Below are positions 8,875 through 18,589 of a stretch of 64,000 nt of DNA, piece after piece; position 1 is the first letter of the stretch; each line of letters starts with the position of its first letter. This DNA is from an uncultured Methanobrevibacter sp. Lineage in GTDB: Archaea; Methanobacteriota; Methanobacteria; Methanobacteriales; Methanobacteriaceae. The stretch is taken from the NCBI GenBank assembly GCA_900314635.1, contig OMVY01000004.1:66878-130877 (forward strand), in the 5' to 3' direction. Both the position numbers and the translations under genes were made by a program. Below the pieces are notes generated by a model. The model ran no database searches, was not told the DNA's origin, and saw only the letters and a list, made by a program, of their open reading frames with translations.

Positions 8875-10548
8875 ATGGATGAGTTAGAAGAAATCGTATT
8901 TAAACATGCATTATTGAATGCTGCAAAACATAAGGGAAGTGCCAATCCAGGTGCTGTCATGGGTTCAATCATGGCATCCGAGCCTGAATTGCGCTCAAGA
9001 GCCAAGGAAATAGGTCCTCTCTCAGGAAAAATCGTAGCTCAAGTCAATTCCATGAGCGCCGAAGACCAGCAGGCTAAAATGGAAGAACTGGGTGTTCAAG
9101 TGGAAGAGAAGAAAAAACAAAAGAAGGAAGAAGGATTGGCTGAACTTCCAGGTTCTCATGACAATGTGGTCATGCGTTTCGCACCAAATCCAAGCGGTCC
9201 ATTGCATATCGGACATGCCAGGGCGGCTGTTCCAAACGGCGAGTATGTGAAGCGCTATAATGGAAAGCTGGTGCTGAGAATCGAGGACACTGATCCTAAA
9301 AGAGTATACGAGCCTGCTTATGAAATGATTCAAGAGGATTTGAAATGGCTTGGAATCATACCTGATGAAGTGGTATATCAATCCGACCGTTTTGAAATAT
9401 ATTATGACATCGCCCGCCAGCTCATAGAAAAAGGTGCTGCATACATGTGCACCTGTGACGGTGCAGATTTCAAGGAGCTCAAGGACAACTGCAAGCCATG
9501 TCCTCACAGAGACCAGTCAGTAGAGGAAAACCTGAAGCTCTGGGAGGAATTCCCGAATATGGAAGCCGGTTCTGCAGTATTGCGTGTAAAAACAGACATA
9601 GCTCACAAGAATCCTGCTATCCGTGACTGGGTGGCTATGAGAATTGTGGATGAGGAGCATCCAAGACTTGGAACAAAATACAGAATATATCCTATGATGA
9701 ACTTCTCAGTATCCGTCGACGACCATCTTCTCGGCATGACTCATGTATTGAGAGGAAAGGACCATCTTGCAAACAGTGAAAAGCAGAAATACCTCTATGA
9801 CCACATGGGCTGGGATATTCCTGAATTCATCCACTATGGAAGGCTCAAGATGGAGGATATTGCACTCAGTACATCCAAGGCCAAGGAAGGCATTGAATCC
9901 GGAGAGTACAGCGGATGGGACGACCCTAGACTTGGAACACTCAGAGCCATTGCAAGACGTGGAATCCAACCTGAGGTAATTACCCAGCTCATCAGTGAAA
10001 TGGGAGTTAAAATGGCTGATTCCGCTTTAAGCTGGAAGAAGATCTATGGATTGAACAGAAATATCATCGAGCAGAAGGTAAACAGATACTTCTTTGTTCC
10101 AGAACCTGTCAAGATAGATATTGAAGGCTGTCCTGATGAGGAAATCGGAGTTGAAATCAAAAGGCATCTCCATCCTGATTTCGAAGAGCGCGGCGAGAGG
10201 ACTTTTGTATTTGAAAAACAGGTTTATATTCCTAAGAAGGATTACAAAGACGGTTTTGTCCGTTTGATGGATGCTGTAAACATTGACATAGACGGAGATG
10301 ATGTGAAATTCCACAGCAATTCATTTGAAGAGGCAAGAGAAGTCAGGGCCAAAATAATCCAGTGGGTGAGTGATGACTCAATTCCTGCAAAAGTAGTAAT
10401 GGATGATGCTTCTATTGTTGAAGGTCTTTGCGAAGCTGATTGCAAGGATTTGGAAATAGGCGATGTTGTTCAATTCGAAAGATTTGGATTTGCAAGACTT
10501 GATTCAATTGAAGACGGCGAAATGATATTTTATTTTGCTCATAAATAA
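8875..10548 (+). CDS. gltX: Glutamyl-tRNA synthetase, archaeal type
   Basis: 557 residues from ATG 8875 (GTG 8866 is possible but leaves no room for a ribosome site). Charges tRNA-Glu, and in archaea probably also provides Glu-tRNA-Gln for GatDE. The ~90-residue N-terminal helical extension is typical of archaeal/eukaryotic GlxRS. RFAPNPSGPLHIGHARA at 101-117 holds the HIGH motif; ALSTSK near 325 replaces KMSKS, as expected in this branch. A Cys cluster CTCDGADFKELKDNCKPC is in the zinc/acceptor region. The C-terminal beta-barrel anticodon-binding part runs from about 380. Followed by a strong terminator. Confidence 0.96.
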   Translation: MDELEEIVFKHALLNAAKHKGSANPGAVMGSIMASEPELRSRAKEIGPLSGKIVAQVNSMSAEDQQAKMEELGVQVEEKKKQKKEEGLAELPGSHDNVVMRFAPNPSGPLHIGHARAAVPNGEYVKRYNGKLVLRIEDTDPKRVYEPAYEMIQEDLKWLGIIPDEVVYQSDRFEIYYDIARQLIEKGAAYMCTCDGADFKELKDNCKPCPHRDQSVEENLKLWEEFPNMEAGSAVLRVKTDIAHKNPAIRDWVAMRIVDEEHPRLGTKYRIYPMMNFSVSVDDHLLGMTHVLRGKDHLANSEKQKYLYDHMGWDIPEFIHYGRLKMEDIALSTSKAKEGIESGEYSGWDDPRLGTLRAIARRGIQPEVITQLISEMGVKMADSALSWKKIYGLNRNIIEQKVNRYFFVPEPVKIDIEGCPDEEIGVEIKRHLHPDFEERGERTFVFEKQVYIPKKDYKDGFVRLMDAVNIDIDGDDVKFHSNSFEEAREVRAKIIQWVSDDSIPAKVVMDDASIVEGLCEADCKDLEIGDVVQFERFGFARLDSIEDGEMIFYFAHK

Positions 10549-10554
10549 ATTTAC

Positions 10555-10587
10555 AGTTTAATCATTTGATTAAACTTTTTTCTTTTT
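10555..10587 (+). terminator. Terminator after gltX
   Basis: AGTTTAATC (10555-10563) and GATTAAACT (10568-10576) form a perfect 9-bp stem with a 4-base loop, followed by TTTTTCTTTTT. It lies directly after the gltX stop codon. Confidence 0.8.
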
Positions 10588-10820
10588 CATTTTTGATTTT
10601 TTTATGGATTTTAATCGCTTTTTTCTTTTTTTAATAATATTGAATATAAATTTCATGCTTTTTTTTAAATAAGAATTCTTTTCTTTTTATTTGTAAAAAT
10701 AGTAAGTCAAATAACAAGTTAATGCATAAAATTATTTTAAAAATAAGTATTTAATAATTTAAAAAAAAGGAATTAAAAAAATAATGAAAAAAAAAGAAAA
10801 TAAAATAGTATGAAACTATT

Positions 10821-12602
10821 TTATCTGAATACTTTTTTGACATCGGAAGTTTTTACCCAGATTTTCTTGGATCTGTATTTGACTCCTATGTATCCAGGTT
10901 TTACCTTGAGAATGGTGCTTTCATAATTCTCATTGTTATGATTGAAGATAACGGATGTGCCTGCTTTAAGCTCGTATAATGTTCCGTCAATATTTACTTC
11001 TTCAACATTAGGAATATGATTGTGCAGTACCAGTCTTTCCTGACCCTTCTCTAATTTAGGAGCTGTTTTTCTCTCCATAGGGCCGGTAGCTCTCAGGATG
11101 CCGTCTTTAGGTTTTTCGGTTTTTTTCTCGCTTAAACCTAAAAGCTTTTTGGTGTTTTCCTCTCTAATCTTCTCTTCAGCCATGTCGTCTTCTATCTTCT
11201 TGTAATCCTCAGCAGTGTATTCCTTTGCATCAGTTTTATATGTGTCATCATCCACATCTTCAAAGGACTTGTCCAGCTCTTCATCAACGGTTTTATTGTA
11301 GCTTTCCTTGTTGATTTCCTTATAGATGTCATCAACATCCTTATTTGGCTGGTTGTAAGCAAGGTCTTTAGGATACTGGGCTTCCTTTTCCTCCTCATGA
11401 ATAGGAGTTATGCTGATGAATTCATCATATTCGATGTCTTCGCCAAGGCTTTTATTTACCTCTTCAGCAACAGGAGGTTCAAAACTTTCAGAAGAAGATT
11501 TATTGTTGTTGCTGCCTATATTTCCTCGGATATTGCGAATGCTTGCAATGGCATCTCTGAATATATCGGAGCCTTTTGACAGGTTATCTTCGACTTCCTG
11601 AACTTCACTTTGAATTTCATCTTCAACAGGAGACTCTTCTTGAGTTCTTTTTCCAAGGATTAAATCCAAATCATCATGGTAGGAGTACTCATCTTCAATG
11701 ACTTCAGATGTTTGGGTTTCTACTTTTGGAGTTTCCTTGATAGGTTTTTCTTCTACTTTTGGAGTTTCCTTGATAGGTTTTTCTTCTACTTTTGGAGTTT
11801 CCTTGATAGGTTTTTCTTCTGCTTTTGGAGTTTCCTTGATAGGTTTTTCTTCTGCTTTTGGAGTTCCAGTAGTTTTTGGAGTTTCATTTGCAGGTTTTTG
11901 AACTGTTTTTGGAGCCTCTTTTTTATCAGCATCAGCTTTTTCAGTGATTTTAGCTTCTTCTTTACTATCGGTGACTGGTTTTATAGATTTAATAACTTTT
12001 ACATTATCTTGAGGGTTTTCTACAACTAATGCTTGCTTGGAATCACTTGAAATGAACTCTTTTTGCTTTTTAGTCATTGGAACTTGACGATGGTTGTTTT
12101 CAGCCGGTTTTCTAGCCCTGTTAATAGCTGCGGTATGTTCCGGTTTGATAGGTTCCTGTCTAGGTTTCACACCAGCACTGCCTGACTGTGGCTTTGCTCT
12201 TTGACTTGTTGGAGCGGTTCTGACTTGCTCTCTTCTTTTTCCATTGGATTTAGGAGCTCTTGCCTTAACATCATTGGCTAAAACCTTCTCCCTGCTGATA
12301 GGTTCATTGTAGTAATCATCAAATAAATCAGATCTGGATTCGCCGTTGTTTATGGTATTGGCATATATCTGAGCTTCGCTGTAGTTTCCAAATCTGTTGT
12401 TTTCCACTCTTGGAGCAGGATTGCTATTTCTAAAGCGCCTAGGTCTGGAACGGTCTATTTCATTCCTTGCAATGAAATCTTCAATTTCCTTGTTGTCATC
12501 ATTGTTTCCTTCCTTGTCTCTGTAGTATAATTTTACAATTGCGATTGCTATTATTGCAATAACCGCAATTAAAATAAGTAAAATTGCTGTAAGTTCCCTC
12601 AT
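10821..12602 (-). CDS. Large membrane-anchored, mostly disordered protein with an 11-residue repeat
   Basis: 593 residues from ATG 12602 (GGTG just upstream; a GTG three codons earlier lies within that site). Residues 5-27 are a single transmembrane helix. Residues 30-500 are low-complexity, rich in Lys, Glu, Asp, Pro and Arg, and contain four to five copies of PKVEEKPIKET or PKAEEKPIKET at about 250-300. The last ~75 residues look folded and beta-rich (GTLYELKAGTSVIFNHN ... YIGVKYRSKKIWVKTSDVK), like an SH3-type barrel. The topology, a membrane anchor with a long cytoplasmic or external stalk and a terminal domain, fits a tether or envelope-associated protein. I do not recognise a named family. 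Confidence 0.75.
   Translation of the reverse strand: MRELTAILLILIAVIAIIAIAIVKLYYRDKEGNNDDNKEIEDFIARNEIDRSRPRRFRNSNPAPRVENNRFGNYSEAQIYANTINNGESRSDLFDDYYNEPISREKVLANDVKARAPKSNGKRREQVRTAPTSQRAKPQSGSAGVKPRQEPIKPEHTAAINRARKPAENNHRQVPMTKKQKEFISSDSKQALVVENPQDNVKVIKSIKPVTDSKEEAKITEKADADKKEAPKTVQKPANETPKTTGTPKAEEKPIKETPKAEEKPIKETPKVEEKPIKETPKVEEKPIKETPKVETQTSEVIEDEYSYHDDLDLILGKRTQEESPVEDEIQSEVQEVEDNLSKGSDIFRDAIASIRNIRGNIGSNNNKSSSESFEPPVAEEVNKSLGEDIEYDEFISITPIHEEEKEAQYPKDLAYNQPNKDVDDIYKEINKESYNKTVDEELDKSFEDVDDDTYKTDAKEYTAEDYKKIEDDMAEEKIREENTKKLLGLSEKKTEKPKDGILRATGPMERKTAPKLEKGQERLVLHNHIPNVEEVNIDGTLYELKAGTSVIFNHNNENYESTILKVKPGYIGVKYRSKKIWVKTSDVKKVFR
11722..11865 (-). repeat. 33-bp in-frame tandem repeats within the disordered protein
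   Basis: Four full 33-bp units start at 11722, 11755, 11788 and 11821, with a partial fifth from 11854. On the plus strand each reads TTTTGGAGTTTCCTTGATAG in its middle. The copies differ at single positions (valine or alanine codon), so the expansion is recent; copy number probably varies between strains. Confidence 0.95.
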
Positions 12603-12720
12603 TTTTTTCACCGAATTTTTAAATTTTATAAAATATTATTATATGATATATAACATTATAAGTTTATATTTTTTATTTTATTTATATATTGGTTTTTTAA
12701 TATTTTTTATTAATGGTTTT

Positions 12721-12840
12721 TAATCTTTTTTCAATATTTTTTTCAAATCCTTTTTAATCTTTTTTCAATATTTTTTTCAAATCCTTTTTAATCTTTTTTC
12801 AATATTTTTTTCAAATCCTTTTTAATCTTTTTTCAAGATT
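12721..12840. repeat. 34-bp tandem repeats in the divergent region before dapL
   Basis: Units beginning TAATCTTTTTTCAATATTTT start at 12721, 12755, 12789 and 12823 (the last partial). They are nearly identical. The array lies between the start of the disordered-protein gene (12602, minus) and dapL (12963, plus), upstream of the AT-rich dapL promoter (TTTATATAATATTTTC at about 12863). Confidence 0.95.
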
Positions 12841-12962
12841 AAATCTTCTATTTTACAATACTTTATATAATATTTTCAATAAATACAATTATGTTAGATT
12901 ATTATCCAAATTTGACTTAATTTAAGAATAGTTTTTTAAATAAACTATTGAAAGGTGTGAAA

Positions 12963-14195
12963 ATGGCTAAAATTAATGAAAACTATCTTTTATTGGAAAA
13001 CAGTTACCTCTTTGTTGAGGTAAACAGACGTGCAGCTAAATACAGCGAGGAAAACCCTGACAAGGATGTCATAAAAATGGGTATCGGAGATGTTACAAAA
13101 CCTCTCGCTCCAGCTATTGTGGATGCCTTCAAGGCAGCTGTTGATGAAATGGCTGATGCTGATTTATTCAGAGGATACGGCCCTGAACAGGGTTATGAGT
13201 TCCTTCAACAGGCAATTATCAAAAACGACTTCAACAAATGGGGAGTCGACTTTGATGTGGATGAGGTATTCATCTCAGACGGCGCTAAATGTGATACAGG
13301 AAATATCCAGGAGATATTCTCACAGGATTCCAAAATAGCTGTAACAGACCCTGTATATCCAGTATATATAGATACCAATGTAATGGCTGGAAGATCCGGC
13401 TTGATGGGAGAGGACGGAATGTATGAAAACATAACATATCTTCCATGCACAGAGGAGAACAACTTTGTTCCAGAACTTCCTCAAGAAGATGTTGATATCA
13501 TTTACCTCTGCTTCCCGAACAATCCGACAGGTACAACCCTTACAAGGGACGAGCTTGCAAAATTCGTTGAATATGCAAGGGAAAATGATGCTGTGATTCT
13601 CTATGATGCAGCATATGAAGTCTTCATCACAGAAGATGATGTGCCTCACACCATTTATGAAATCGAAGGTGCAAAGGAAGTTGCTATAGAATTCAGAAGC
13701 TTTTCAAAAACCGCAGGTTTTACAGGAACACGCTGTGCATACACTGTGGTTCCTAAAGAACTGGTTATAAAAGACTCCGAAGGAAATGACCAGGCTTTAA
13801 ACCCATTATGGAACAGAAGACAGACCACAAAGTTCAATGGAGTTTCATATCCTGTTCAAAGAGCTGCCGAAGCTGTTTACTCTGAAGAAGGCCAGAAGCA
13901 GATCATGGAAAACATAGAATACTATCTGGAAAATGCAAGAATCATCCGTGAAAGCCTGAGTGAAGCCGGACTTAATGTTTACGGCGGAGTGAACTCTCCT
14001 TATATATGGGTCAAGACTCCTAACGACATGAAATCCTGGGACTTCTTCGATCTTCTTCTTGAAGAGGCGAATATTGTAGGTACTCCAGGTGCTGGATTCG
14101 GTCCTAGCGGAGAAGGATACCTGAGGCTTACTGCTTTCAACACCTTGGAAAACACCAAGGAAGCAATGGCTAGAATATCCAAATTATCTTTCTAG
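12963..14195 (+). CDS. dapL: LL-diaminopimelate aminotransferase
   Basis: 410 residues from ATG 12963, with AAAGGTG seven bases upstream. DapL converts tetrahydrodipicolinate and glutamate to LL-diaminopimelate in one PLP-dependent step of lysine synthesis. [18 protein letters not shown] at about 40-57, the aspartate strand CFPNNPTGT, and [16 protein letters not shown] with the PLP-binding lysine near 246 are all as in the plant/archaeal DapL group; [10 protein letters not shown]-like ([10 protein letters not shown]) is also present. Length is the family's. In Methanothermobacter the orthologue follows gltX, as here. Confidence 0.95.
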   Translation: MAKINENYLLLENSYLFVEVNRRAAKYSEENPDKDVIKMGIGDVTKPLAPAIVDAFKAAVDEMADADLFRGYGPEQGYEFLQQAIIKNDFNKWGVDFDVDEVFISDGAKCDTGNIQEIFSQDSKIAVTDPVYPVYIDTNVMAGRSGLMGEDGMYENITYLPCTEENNFVPELPQEDVDIIYLCFPNNPTGTTLTRDELAKFVEYARENDAVILYDAAYEVFITEDDVPHTIYEIEGAKEVAIEFRSFSKTAGFTGTRCAYTVVPKELVIKDSEGNDQALNPLWNRRQTTKFNGVSYPVQRAAEAVYSEEGQKQIMENIEYYLENARIIRESLSEAGLNVYGGVNSPYIWVKTPNDMKSWDFFDLLLEEANIVGTPGAGFGPSGEGYLRLTAFNTLENTKEAMARISKLSF

Positions 14196-14335
14196 ATATT
14201 TGATTTTAAATAAATTTTTAATTTAACCATTTTAGGTTTTTGATGTCTTATCTAACTTTCTTTATAAAAATTAAGTCAAATTAGGTTATTTTAAGAATTA
14301 AGGTTATTATTTAATTAAATTTATTAGGTGATTGC

Positions 14336-15019
14336 ATGGAAGGCAATTTTAGTTTAATCAGTAAAAGTGATGATTTGCAGGATATTTTTGCAAAATATGG
14401 GGCTTTTGCACTTGAAAAACAGGGCAATCTGGCTAAGCTTGTAGGAGATGTTGAGCCTGAGCTTGACATTGAAAAGGGAATTGTAAGCTTTGGAGACATG
14501 GAGTTTCCAATTCAATTGATCGGTTTTTTAAACCCTGAAAGTTCAGAATGGTCATGGGCCTGGGACAACGAGGAAATAGGTTTTCCAGAAGAATTGTTGG
14601 AAGAGGCACAAGCTGCAAAGGCATTCGGTGAGGAATATGGAATTCCTCAGTTTTCCGAGTCCCCAATCGAATTGGGCATTGGAGAAGCCCATATATTGGT
14701 CATGACTTTAAGTTCAATATTTGGAAACAGCGCTTACTGCGCTCCTATTTTCGGAGACTTCATATTTTTCGTAACAGTTGAATCAGACGAGATTCCATCT
14801 AGCGATGATGTTTTTGAATTCATGGACATCTACTATGATTTCTATACAAAATTTGAAGTGGACCATAGAACCGCCCTCAAGGGATATGCCGATTTGAAGG
14901 GTTATGGATTCAACGACCACGATGATTTCTCTTTTGTAAAAATGGGCGAAGACAGGTTCATGGTAAGCTTTTCTGAAAGAGGAAATGTTGTTAATCTAAA
15001 GCCTTTTAAAGTTAAATAA
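14336..15019 (+). CDS. DUF6882 family protein
   Basis: 227 residues; start ATG with GGTGATTGC upstream. The sequence has the DUF6882 pattern: KYGAFALEKQGNLAKLVGDV, then a beta region ending in FPIQLIGFLNPESSEWSWAW (the W-x-W-A-W signature), then GEEYGIPQFSESPIELG and the HILVMTLSSIFGNSAYC helix. It is a soluble acidic protein with no signal peptide. The family is of unknown function; members are frequent in bacterial gene arrays that resemble immunity loci. First of four consecutive plus-strand genes for small acidic proteins. Confidence 0.75.
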   Translation: MEGNFSLISKSDDLQDIFAKYGAFALEKQGNLAKLVGDVEPELDIEKGIVSFGDMEFPIQLIGFLNPESSEWSWAWDNEEIGFPEELLEEAQAAKAFGEEYGIPQFSESPIELGIGEAHILVMTLSSIFGNSAYCAPIFGDFIFFVTVESDEIPSSDDVFEFMDIYYDFYTKFEVDHRTALKGYADLKGYGFNDHDDFSFVKMGEDRFMVSFSERGNVVNLKPFKVK

Positions 15020-15150
15020 GGTTTTTTAATTTAAAATTAGCTACCTTGAACTTCAAAACAGCTAAATTAATTTCTAAATTTACTTAAATAATTTAAATCA
15101 GCTAAATATTTTTTAAGCTTAAAATTTATTTATAAACTATTTGTGATATC

Positions 15151-15765
15151 ATGGATGAAGAGCTAATAGAAGAACTTGACTATGAGATAGGCCTTTTAAT
15201 CAAATCTGGATTCTTCAGCGAGGATGAAATATTCGAAATCATTGAAGACGAGTTTATTGATGAAGATGTGGATTTGGATTTGTCTTATAGGATTGGGGAA
15301 AGATTCTCCCAATTAACCGAAGGCTTGAAGACAAGTGATGACTTTATCAGATTAGACAGTTCTTTCAAGCAGCTGACCCAAAAGAATATCATCTGCATCC
15401 ACAATGCGGGCTTCGATATTGAAGAGGGAATTCAAGACTCTTTTGAATTGCATACGCATATCATTAACAATAAGCTTGAAGTTGAAGGTTTTTGCTTTTA
15501 TAGTTTTGAAGATATTGAAACAGCTATTTATGAAAATGATTTAAACATAGCCTTCGGCGATTTCGAACTTGACGAGGCAAAGGCTTTGGAAATTGGAAAG
15601 GCAATTGCAGAGTGCTTGAAGGAAAATGGATTTAAAGTAAGATGGAATGAAACCGTAGACGAGCAGATCGTCATTGAGGATTTCAATTGGAAAAAGGCCT
15701 TTGATGAGAGGCAATATTCTATGGATGGTGCTTTCGAGGATTATGCAGCTGTTCATAGGGAATAA
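15151..15765 (+). CDS. DUF6891-like protein
   Basis: 204 residues, very acidic N-terminus (many E/D through residue 50). The central part has DUF6891 features: RLDSSFKQLTQKNIICIHNAGF at about 68-90, GFCFYSFEDIETAI, LNIAFGDFELDE and KENGFKVRWNETVDEQIVI. DUF6891 is known from bacteria and has no assigned activity. Second gene of the acidic-protein cluster; 131 bp follow the previous stop, and the next gene begins 27 bp after this one stops. Confidence 0.65.
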   Translation: MDEELIEELDYEIGLLIKSGFFSEDEIFEIIEDEFIDEDVDLDLSYRIGERFSQLTEGLKTSDDFIRLDSSFKQLTQKNIICIHNAGFDIEEGIQDSFELHTHIINNKLEVEGFCFYSFEDIETAIYENDLNIAFGDFELDEAKALEIGKAIAECLKENGFKVRWNETVDEQIVIEDFNWKKAFDERQYSMDGAFEDYAAVHRE

Positions 15766-15792
15766 CATATATGATATATTTAATTTGATAGC

Positions 15793-16434
15793 ATGAATCA
15801 TGAAACCATGGATATAATTGAAGATGTGATTTCCCAGGGAATATGGGACTGGCTTGAATTTAATTCAGCTTCAGACTCCCTTTATTTTGAATTCTTCAAT
15901 CTCAAACTATCCAGCAATCTAATTCTGGAGCCAAGCTCCTATGATGGTGAATTAACCATCCGTTTCGGTGAAGGAGCATACTTGGCAGTTTATTATAATG
16001 ACAAGGATGATTTGGGATTTTTGAATCTGGATGATGAAGCTCTTGAAAAAGTTTTTAATGAGAATATCCAGTTATCTGAGATTTATCCCTATTTTTTCAG
16101 AGATCTTGCCCAGAAAGTGGGTGATTTTAAATTCCAGGATTACGATTTCCTGAAAAGTTTGGATTTCCAATTTGAAAACAAGAAGGTTTTATTGGGCAAG
16201 CCATATATTAACAACGAATTTGACTTTTTACTAGCATTCACTGTTGACAATATAGCTTTAGTCGCAGGTGGAAACTTGATAAACTTCTTCAATGACAGCG
16301 AGTCTTTAAGTGATGAGGATATTAAAAAGGCTTCAAATAACTGGATGGTTTATTATTTGAAATACTGGCTGAACAAGGGAACTCCCAATGAGTATAAGAA
16401 GGACTTCCTTTGTGAAGAGAATCCATTAAAATGA
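15793..16434 (+). CDS. Acidic protein of unknown function
   Basis: 213 residues. Aromatic-rich and acidic; starts with a helical part (ETMDIIEDVISQGIWDWLEF) then alternating strands such as LTIRFGEGAYLAVYYNDKDD. No motif, cysteine cluster or membrane segment that I recognise. ATG 15793 has GATATATTTAATTTGATAGC upstream without a good ribosome site, but the gap of 27 bp suggests cotranscription with the DUF6891-like gene. Its company and composition suggest the same kind of role as its neighbours. Confidence 0.65.
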   Translation: MNHETMDIIEDVISQGIWDWLEFNSASDSLYFEFFNLKLSSNLILEPSSYDGELTIRFGEGAYLAVYYNDKDDLGFLNLDDEALEKVFNENIQLSEIYPYFFRDLAQKVGDFKFQDYDFLKSLDFQFENKKVLLGKPYINNEFDFLLAFTVDNIALVAGGNLINFFNDSESLSDEDIKKASNNWMVYYLKYWLNKGTPNEYKKDFLCEENPLK

Positions 16435-16543
16435 TTTTTGACGTATAGTCTTTTTCTGTGGAAAATTTATTGAAATTTTTTGCTGTTTTAAGCATAAAAA
16501 ATTTTTTTTGAAATGATTTTTGATTATTAGTTTTGGTGTATTT

Positions 16544-17086
16544 ATGGATAGTGTCGAGAGAGGATATGACTATTTGGAGGACAACACTTTATTCTATGGG
16601 GAGATTCCACATAGAAGAGCTGTTGAAATAGCCGATTATGAATTCTTCTGGGATAATTTAAACGAACTTGCTCCATTTGGAAGCGAGGAGGGCTATATCG
16701 CCTTTACAGAATTGGCCCAGTGGATGAGAAACAATCCCCGTGCGCCTATGATTGAATATATCAAATGGGTTTTAGAATGCTGGGACATCAATTTCAAGGA
16801 TTTTGATGACAGCATAATCGAACCTGAAAACATATGCAAGATAATCAATGACCTTGATTTCGATGAGGAATTGATGATGCTTGATGTTACCATTATCGCA
16901 TCTGGTTTCGGACAGCTTGTTCTGAAAGGACGAATCGATGAGAATGTTAAGAATGTCATTCACCTGTCTCTGCTTCGTCAAATGAATTCATATGTTTTAG
17001 ATGCTTTTCTAGGTGCTGAAGAGGAAATGAAGTATGAAAGGTATTTATACCTTCAAAAATTGCTTGAAATACTTGAAGAAGCCTGA
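16544..17086 (+). CDS. Small acidic protein of unknown function
   Basis: 180 residues from ATG 16544 with TTGGTG upstream; an in-frame ATG eight codons earlier lacks a site. Helical throughout (AEVADYEFFWDNL-like pattern, MRNNPRAPMIEYIKWVLECWD, and a C-terminal helix YERYLYLQKLLEILEEA). No recognised domain. It closes the four-gene cluster; a 480-bp non-coding stretch follows. Confidence 0.65.
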   Translation: MDSVERGYDYLEDNTLFYGEIPHRRAVEIADYEFFWDNLNELAPFGSEEGYIAFTELAQWMRNNPRAPMIEYIKWVLECWDINFKDFDDSIIEPENICKIINDLDFDEELMMLDVTIIASGFGQLVLKGRIDENVKNVIHLSLLRQMNSYVLDAFLGAEEEMKYERYLYLQKLLEILEEA

Positions 17087-17566
17087 TTTTACTCAATGCT
17101 TTTTTTATAGATAGTTTTTTTTTATTAATTCGTTTTTTGTATATGTTTTTTATTAATTCTCTTTTTTATTAGGTATTCTTTTTAGGGGATTTCTTTTTCA
17201 AACTACTTGGATTTGATTACCAAAAATCTTCGAATTTGTATTACTGTATGATAATATTTTGATTAAAATGATTAATTTTTTAAAAAATATTCATTTTTTT
17301 GATTAATTTTTAATAACTTTTTAATTTTTTCTAATCAAATAATATAATAATTTTAATTTATTCAATATGATACTAAACTTTATTAATGGTGAAAAATATA
17401 ATATATATGGTTGAAGAGGTTAAATTCAATGAGTTTTTTTGAATTTATTTTTTTGCTTTTAACTTTATGAAAAATTATTAATTGTTACTTGAAAATCAAT
17501 TTGCAGATAATATTTGGGTTTATCATCTGCTTGATTTTAAAAACATATTTGACTAGGAGATTTTAA
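17087..17566 (+). promoter_or_regulatory. Intergenic region and possible structured leader of purA
   Basis: 480 bp without a normal gene. The first half is T-rich. A TATA-like AAATATAATATATATGG lies at about 17394-17410, and a hairpin GCAGAT (17503-17508) / ATCTGC (17525-17530), with an alternative GATAA/TTATC pairing inside, lies about 35 bp before the purA start. Two tiny open frames (11 and 13 codons) begin between 17409 and 17431 but have weak signals. The leader would be over 100 nt long, which is unusual here. Confidence 0.4.
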
Positions 17567-18589
17567 ATGACTTGTAGTATATTAGTTGGCGGAGCCTGGG
17601 GAGATGAAGGAAAAGGTAAATGCATTACCTATCTCTGTGATAATGACAAGCCGGATATTATTGCTCGTGGCGGAGTAGGTCCTAACGCAGGACATTCAGT
17701 TGAATTCAATGGAGAAAAATACGGTTTGAGACTTGTTCCGTCAGGTTTTGTGCAGACTGAAGCTAAACTGATGATTGGTGCCGGAGTACTGGTTGATCCT
17801 GAAGTGTTTTATCATGAATTGGAATACTTGAGCAAATACAAGGTTGCAGAACGTGTTTCCATTGACCCTCGCTGTTCCATTATTACTCCTGAGCATAAGG
17901 AGCGCGATGTAAAATCAGAATATCTTGCGAAAAAAATCGGAAGCACAGGATCTGGCTGCGGACCTGCAAATTCTGACAGGGTATTGAGAGTGGCTAAATA
18001 CGCAAAGGATGTTCCTGAACTCGAAGACTACCTGCTTGATGTTTCCTTAGCTACCAATGAGGCATTGGACAATGGTGAGGATGTATTCATTGAAGGTTCC
18101 CAGGGTTTTGCATTATCACTCTATTATGGTACTTATCCATTTGTAACCAGCAAGGATACAACTGCAAGCAGTTTTGCTGCTGATGTAGGTATTGGTCCGA
18201 CCAGAATCGACGAGGTAATTAATGTATTTAAATCATATATTACCCGTGTTGGAGAAGGTCCTTTCCCTACCGAGATTTCCCAGGAGGAAGCTGAAGCCAA
18301 GGGAATTGAAGAATATGGTGTAGTAACCGGCAGAAGACGAAGAGTAGGTTCTTTTGACTTTGATCTTGCCAAGGAATCCTGCAGAATCAATGGTGCTACT
18401 CAAATAGCTTTAACCTGTGTTGACAGATTATATCCTGACTGTGCTAGAACCCAGGACATTCAAGATCTTTCTGCTGATACAAGGGAGTTCATTTCTCAAG
18501 TGGAACAGGAAACAGGAGTGCCTGTAACAATCATATCCACTGGTCCTGATTTAAAAGACACAATCGACTTAAGAGATGAGTTATTATAA
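17567..18589 (+). CDS. purA: Adenylosuccinate synthetase
   Basis: 340 residues, the short archaeal form (bacterial enzymes are ~430). Makes adenylosuccinate from IMP, aspartate and GTP on the way to [15 protein letters not shown] at 7-18 is the GTP-binding loop with the catalytic Asp; [13 protein letters not shown] holds the catalytic His (GHS). [14 protein letters not shown] and the C-terminal [12 protein letters not shown] are IMP-binding regions. Start ATG with AGGAGAT at good spacing. Single gene with its own leader. Confidence 0.95.
   Translation: MTCSILVGGAWGDEGKGKCITYLCDNDKPDIIARGGVGPNAGHSVEFNGEKYGLRLVPSGFVQTEAKLMIGAGVLVDPEVFYHELEYLSKYKVAERVSIDPRCSIITPEHKERDVKSEYLAKKIGSTGSGCGPANSDRVLRVAKYAKDVPELEDYLLDVSLATNEALDNGEDVFIEGSQGFALSLYYGTYPFVTSKDTTASSFAADVGIGPTRIDEVINVFKSYITRVGEGPFPTEISQEEAEAKGIEEYGVVTGRRRRVGSFDFDLAKESCRINGATQIALTCVDRLYPDCARTQDIQDLSADTREFISQVEQETGVPVTIISTGPDLKDTIDLRDELL

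Noticed and set aside
9022-9507. 161-codon minus-strand frame
   Set aside because: Antisense to gltX through the HIGH region; shadow.
11676-12029. Phe/Trp-rich repeated frame on the plus strand
   Set aside because: Antisense shadow of the 33-bp repeats of the disordered protein.
17409-17472. Two mini-ORFs (11 and 13 codons) in the purA leader
   Set aside because: Weak ribosome sites and low-complexity peptides; not enough to call genes.
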